Below, piece after piece: positions 62,201 through 64,000 of a DNA stretch of 64,000 nucleotides (positions are counted from its first letter, which is position 1; each line of letters starts with the position of its first letter). The notes under the pieces are model-generated. The model did no database searches and was not told the DNA's origin. It saw nothing but the letters and a program-made list of their open reading frames with translations. The DNA comes from Sipunculus nudus (lineage: Eukaryota > Annelida > Sipuncula > Golfingiida > Sipunculidae). Location: positions 38,298,862 through 38,362,861 of the forward strand of contig CM049307.1 in the NCBI GenBank assembly GCA_026874595.1. Reading direction: 5' to 3'. Position numbers and translations under genes: made by a program.

Positions 62201-63991
62201 AGATCTAATTTTCGGTATACAATTGAATCTTGATTAAATGATGTTATATTCCTGAAAAAAAGTCTCAGCCATTCTTATTTTAAGTGAGTAAATATATATC
62301 CTGATTTTTTACAAGGTGCATTATGTTTGGGCCTGTAACTTCAACAAATTGTGCAATACTGACCAAAATTTTGGTATGTACATAGGAAATGTATGGAAGA
62401 ATATGAATATTTACAATTACATCTAACATTATGCCAATTTTTGGATTACCAGGTAAACAAAAGTAGGGTCATGATGCTAGAAAATACAAATACATTAAGG
62501 CTACTAAAAAACTTCAATAGCTAGACTAATTTTTAAGCTTATACTTTCAAATTCAAAATTCATCAGATTAAATCCACATGTAAACTGGCTGTGAAAATTA
62601 AATCAAATGTACTTATAAGAAAAAAATGTGACATGGTCAAATTTAGGCAAAATTTAAGGTACCAATTTTTTATTTTTTGCTAATATTTAAAAAAAATTTA
62701 ACAGATTTTGATCTAATTTTGGGTATACAATTTAATTTTGATTAATTAAAGATATATTACTGGAAAAAAGTCCATTGTTTTAAAATGTTTTGTTTTAAGT
62801 GATCAAATATCTTTCCTGATTTTTTACAAAATGCATTATGTTTGAGCCCATAACTTTTTTTAAATCATATAATACAGACCTAATTTCTGACATGTACACA
62901 GGAACTAAATAGAGGAATATTTATGGGAAATATGAGGAAAAACAGGTGAGTGGTTTCGTAGTTAGGCTGTCCTGAAATGTGAAAATAGGTTTTTATTAAA
63001 AAATTGAGGTTTTTCATTAATTTCTCAAAGGAACAAAGTCGCAAAGACCCCGTTTTCAGCTAGGTAGGAGATCTTGGGGACATCTAACATTATGCTTGAC
63101 ACTGTAAGGGAATACAACAAGAGCCTCCAAAAAAATAAAATAACTAGCCTAATTTTGCAGCTTTTATTTTCAAATTTCAGATTTTAACAGATTAAATCCT
63201 TATTTGTACATGCTGTGAAAATTAGATCCACAGAACTTACAGGAAAAAAACGTGCCATGGTCAGAGTTGGGCAAAATTTAAGGTACCAATTTTTTATTTT
63301 TGTTAATATTTTAAAAATTTAAAAGATTTTGATCTTATTTTGGGTATACAATTTAATTTTGATAAAATAAAGTTATATTACTGGAAAAAAAGTCCATACC
63401 TTTAACATGTTTTGTGTTAAGTGATCAAATATCTTTCCTGATTTTTTCCAAACTGCATTATGTTTGGGTCCATAACTTTTTTAAATTATATAATACAGAC
63501 CTAATTTCTGGCATGTACATAGGAACTATATAGAGGAATATTTATGGTAAATATGAGGAAAAACAGATGAGTGGTTTCAATATTAGGCAGTCCTGAAGTG
63601 TGAAAATAGGTTTTCAATAAAAAATTGAGGTTTTTCCTTAATTTCTCCAAGGAACGAAGTCGCAAAGACCCAGTTTTCGGCTTGGTAGGAGATCTTGGGG
63701 ACATCTAACATTATGCCGAATTTTGCATTTCTAGGTCTTACGGTTTCAAAACGTGCCACATCTACGGACGGACGGACAGACGGATGGACGACGGACAATG
63801 GACCACGACTATAGCTCAGATGACTTATAGTCAGCTGAGCTAAAAATATATATATGTAGTATCAATGTCATGTTTTGATGATCTGCGGATGACAAACTTA
63901 CAATGACATCATCTTGAGTTACTATAGGATGAAGATTGGTTACTAGAATGCGATAGCCTTGTACAGGACTGACAACATCATCTGTTGGAAC
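56135..63991 (-). CDS. POLDIP3: POLDIP3/SKAR-like RRM protein, 3' four coding exons (partial gene)
   Basis: Four minus-strand exons join with consistent phases. In order they encode an RRM (beta-1 RILVTNLHP in the first exon; ELFGCVGALKKAR and the RNP1-like AEVVFVNKEDA in the second), LDGQPMQV, a Pro/Ala-rich linker (about 85 residues), and a C-terminal tail with DLIHKALFKS ending TFTVKI. Human POLDIP3 has the same order: NLHPRVTEED, ELFCVCGALKRAR, LDGQPMKC, and the tail ILKALFKSS ending EFKIKL. POLDIP3 (PDIP46/SKAR) is a nuclear RRM protein that binds the DNA polymerase delta p50 subunit and, as SKAR, links the exon junction complex to S6K1. Those roles are taken from the family, not from this sequence. 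The N-terminal part is beyond the window. It is convergent with GFAT. Another ALYREF-like RRM protein is the alternative, but the tail match favours POLDIP3. Confidence 0.85.
56440..57360 (-). mobile_element. Tandem-array element in the last POLDIP3 intron, possible fifth hairpin family
   Basis: Units with GGCCATATTGGA, GGTCTGTAATTC and GGCACCAATCATCCCTGTGA recur at about 146-bp spacing in the right part (57050 and 57196) and more irregularly leftward. The right edge read on the minus strand is TTAGGGCCCCTC...GTGCCCTTAA followed by GGTCCGTCCTCCC, a hairpin plus GTCC start like the other families. Confidence 0.55.
57599..57857 (-). CDS. POLDIP3: POLDIP3-like exon with the end of the RRM and the Pro/Ala linker
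   Basis: Acceptor TTTTTCCAG, donor GTGATC. Starts GQPMQVRIVSGGG, then an Ala/Pro/Arg-rich segment (APARPAQRITAPPKA and further APPKA repeats) of low complexity, ending SFEEDLLSTSASIPQPLR. Confidence 0.88.
57858..58951 (-). other. POLDIP3-like intron, no feature recognised
   Basis: About 1.1 kb, with no repeats or ORFs I can support. Confidence 0.6.
58952..59081 (-). CDS. POLDIP3: POLDIP3-like exon with the RRM core
   Basis: Acceptor TTTACAG, donor GTATGT; 43 codons plus one base. Contains ELFGCVGALKKARVIKQG, then AEVVFVNKEDAVAAVKKYNN and ELD/G, which matches the human POLDIP3 RRM closely. Confidence 0.9.
60020..63843 (-). mobile_element. Composite hairpin-ended element, copy C (3.8 kb)
   Basis: Minus-strand start TTAGCTCAGCTGACTATAAG with the same hairpin and GTCC repeats. 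Three core units are marked by GTGCCATGGTCA-type sites near 63255, 62625 and 62125. The 3' segment (60020-61193) is nearly identical to 32775-33932, and the end is CTTG at 60020-60023. It fills most of the 4.8-kb intron between the two RRM exons. No transposase ORF. Confidence 0.8.
63902..63991 (-). CDS. POLDIP3: POLDIP3-like exon with the start of the RRM
   Basis: On the minus strand: acceptor TTGTTTCAG at the very window edge, 30 codons ending in YRILVTNLHPIVTQDDVI, donor GTAAGT. Phase 0 at both ends. It carries the RNP2-type strand (ILVTNL). Confidence 0.85.
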
Positions 63992-64000
63992 CTGAAACAA

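Overview
The window is animal nuclear DNA: AT-rich, intron-rich and full of small non-autonomous repeats. The two genes (GFAT and a POLDIP3/SKAR-type RRM protein) are metazoan. The repeat families, with hairpin-ended elements carrying central tandem arrays, resemble the pearl/Helentron-derived elements known from bivalve molluscs. I therefore infer a bivalve, but cannot name the species.

Left and centre (2488-46459, + strand): one large gene for glutamine:fructose-6-phosphate aminotransferase (GFAT, GFPT1/2 orthologue), the first enzyme of the hexosamine/UDP-GlcNAc pathway. Seventeen constitutive exons were placed to the base with GT-AG sites and consistent phases. Only the first coding exon (Met, catalytic Cys and one base of Gly) lies upstream of the window. 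The canonical chain comes to 684 residues, close to vertebrate GFAT.

The 3' end of this gene is the most striking part of the window. The penultimate exon exists in two diverged copies of identical length (34118-34279 and 34747-34908). The last exon also exists in two versions, the canonical one (39656-39700) and one 6.7 kb downstream (46412-46459) that encodes a different C-terminal tail but keeps the active-site Lys. All four are in phase 0 with good splice sites, so the gene can in principle make several isoforms that differ at the isomerase active-site end. A second oddity is a duplication of the exon 12 donor, which offers a 12-codon in-frame insertion in the sugar-phosphate loop.

Intergenic (about 48.8-54.9 kb): no gene seen; tandem-array repeats, palindromes, a tRNA-like SINE fragment and a MITE.

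Right end (54.9-64.0 kb, - strand): the 3' four coding exons of a POLDIP3/SKAR-like gene (RRM, Pro/Ala-rich linker, conserved C-terminal motif), convergent with GFAT. Its 5' exons lie beyond the window.

Mobile DNA: at least five families share one architecture: a 5' terminal hairpin and a tandem-array or long-unit core, with (where the 3' end is present) a subterminal inverted copy of the 5' end and a 3' hairpin. Two end in CTAG, as Helitron/Helentron-derived elements do. One family occurs three times (3473-7841, 32042-33932, and 60020-63843 on the minus strand). Several MITE families with clear terminal inverted repeats are also present.
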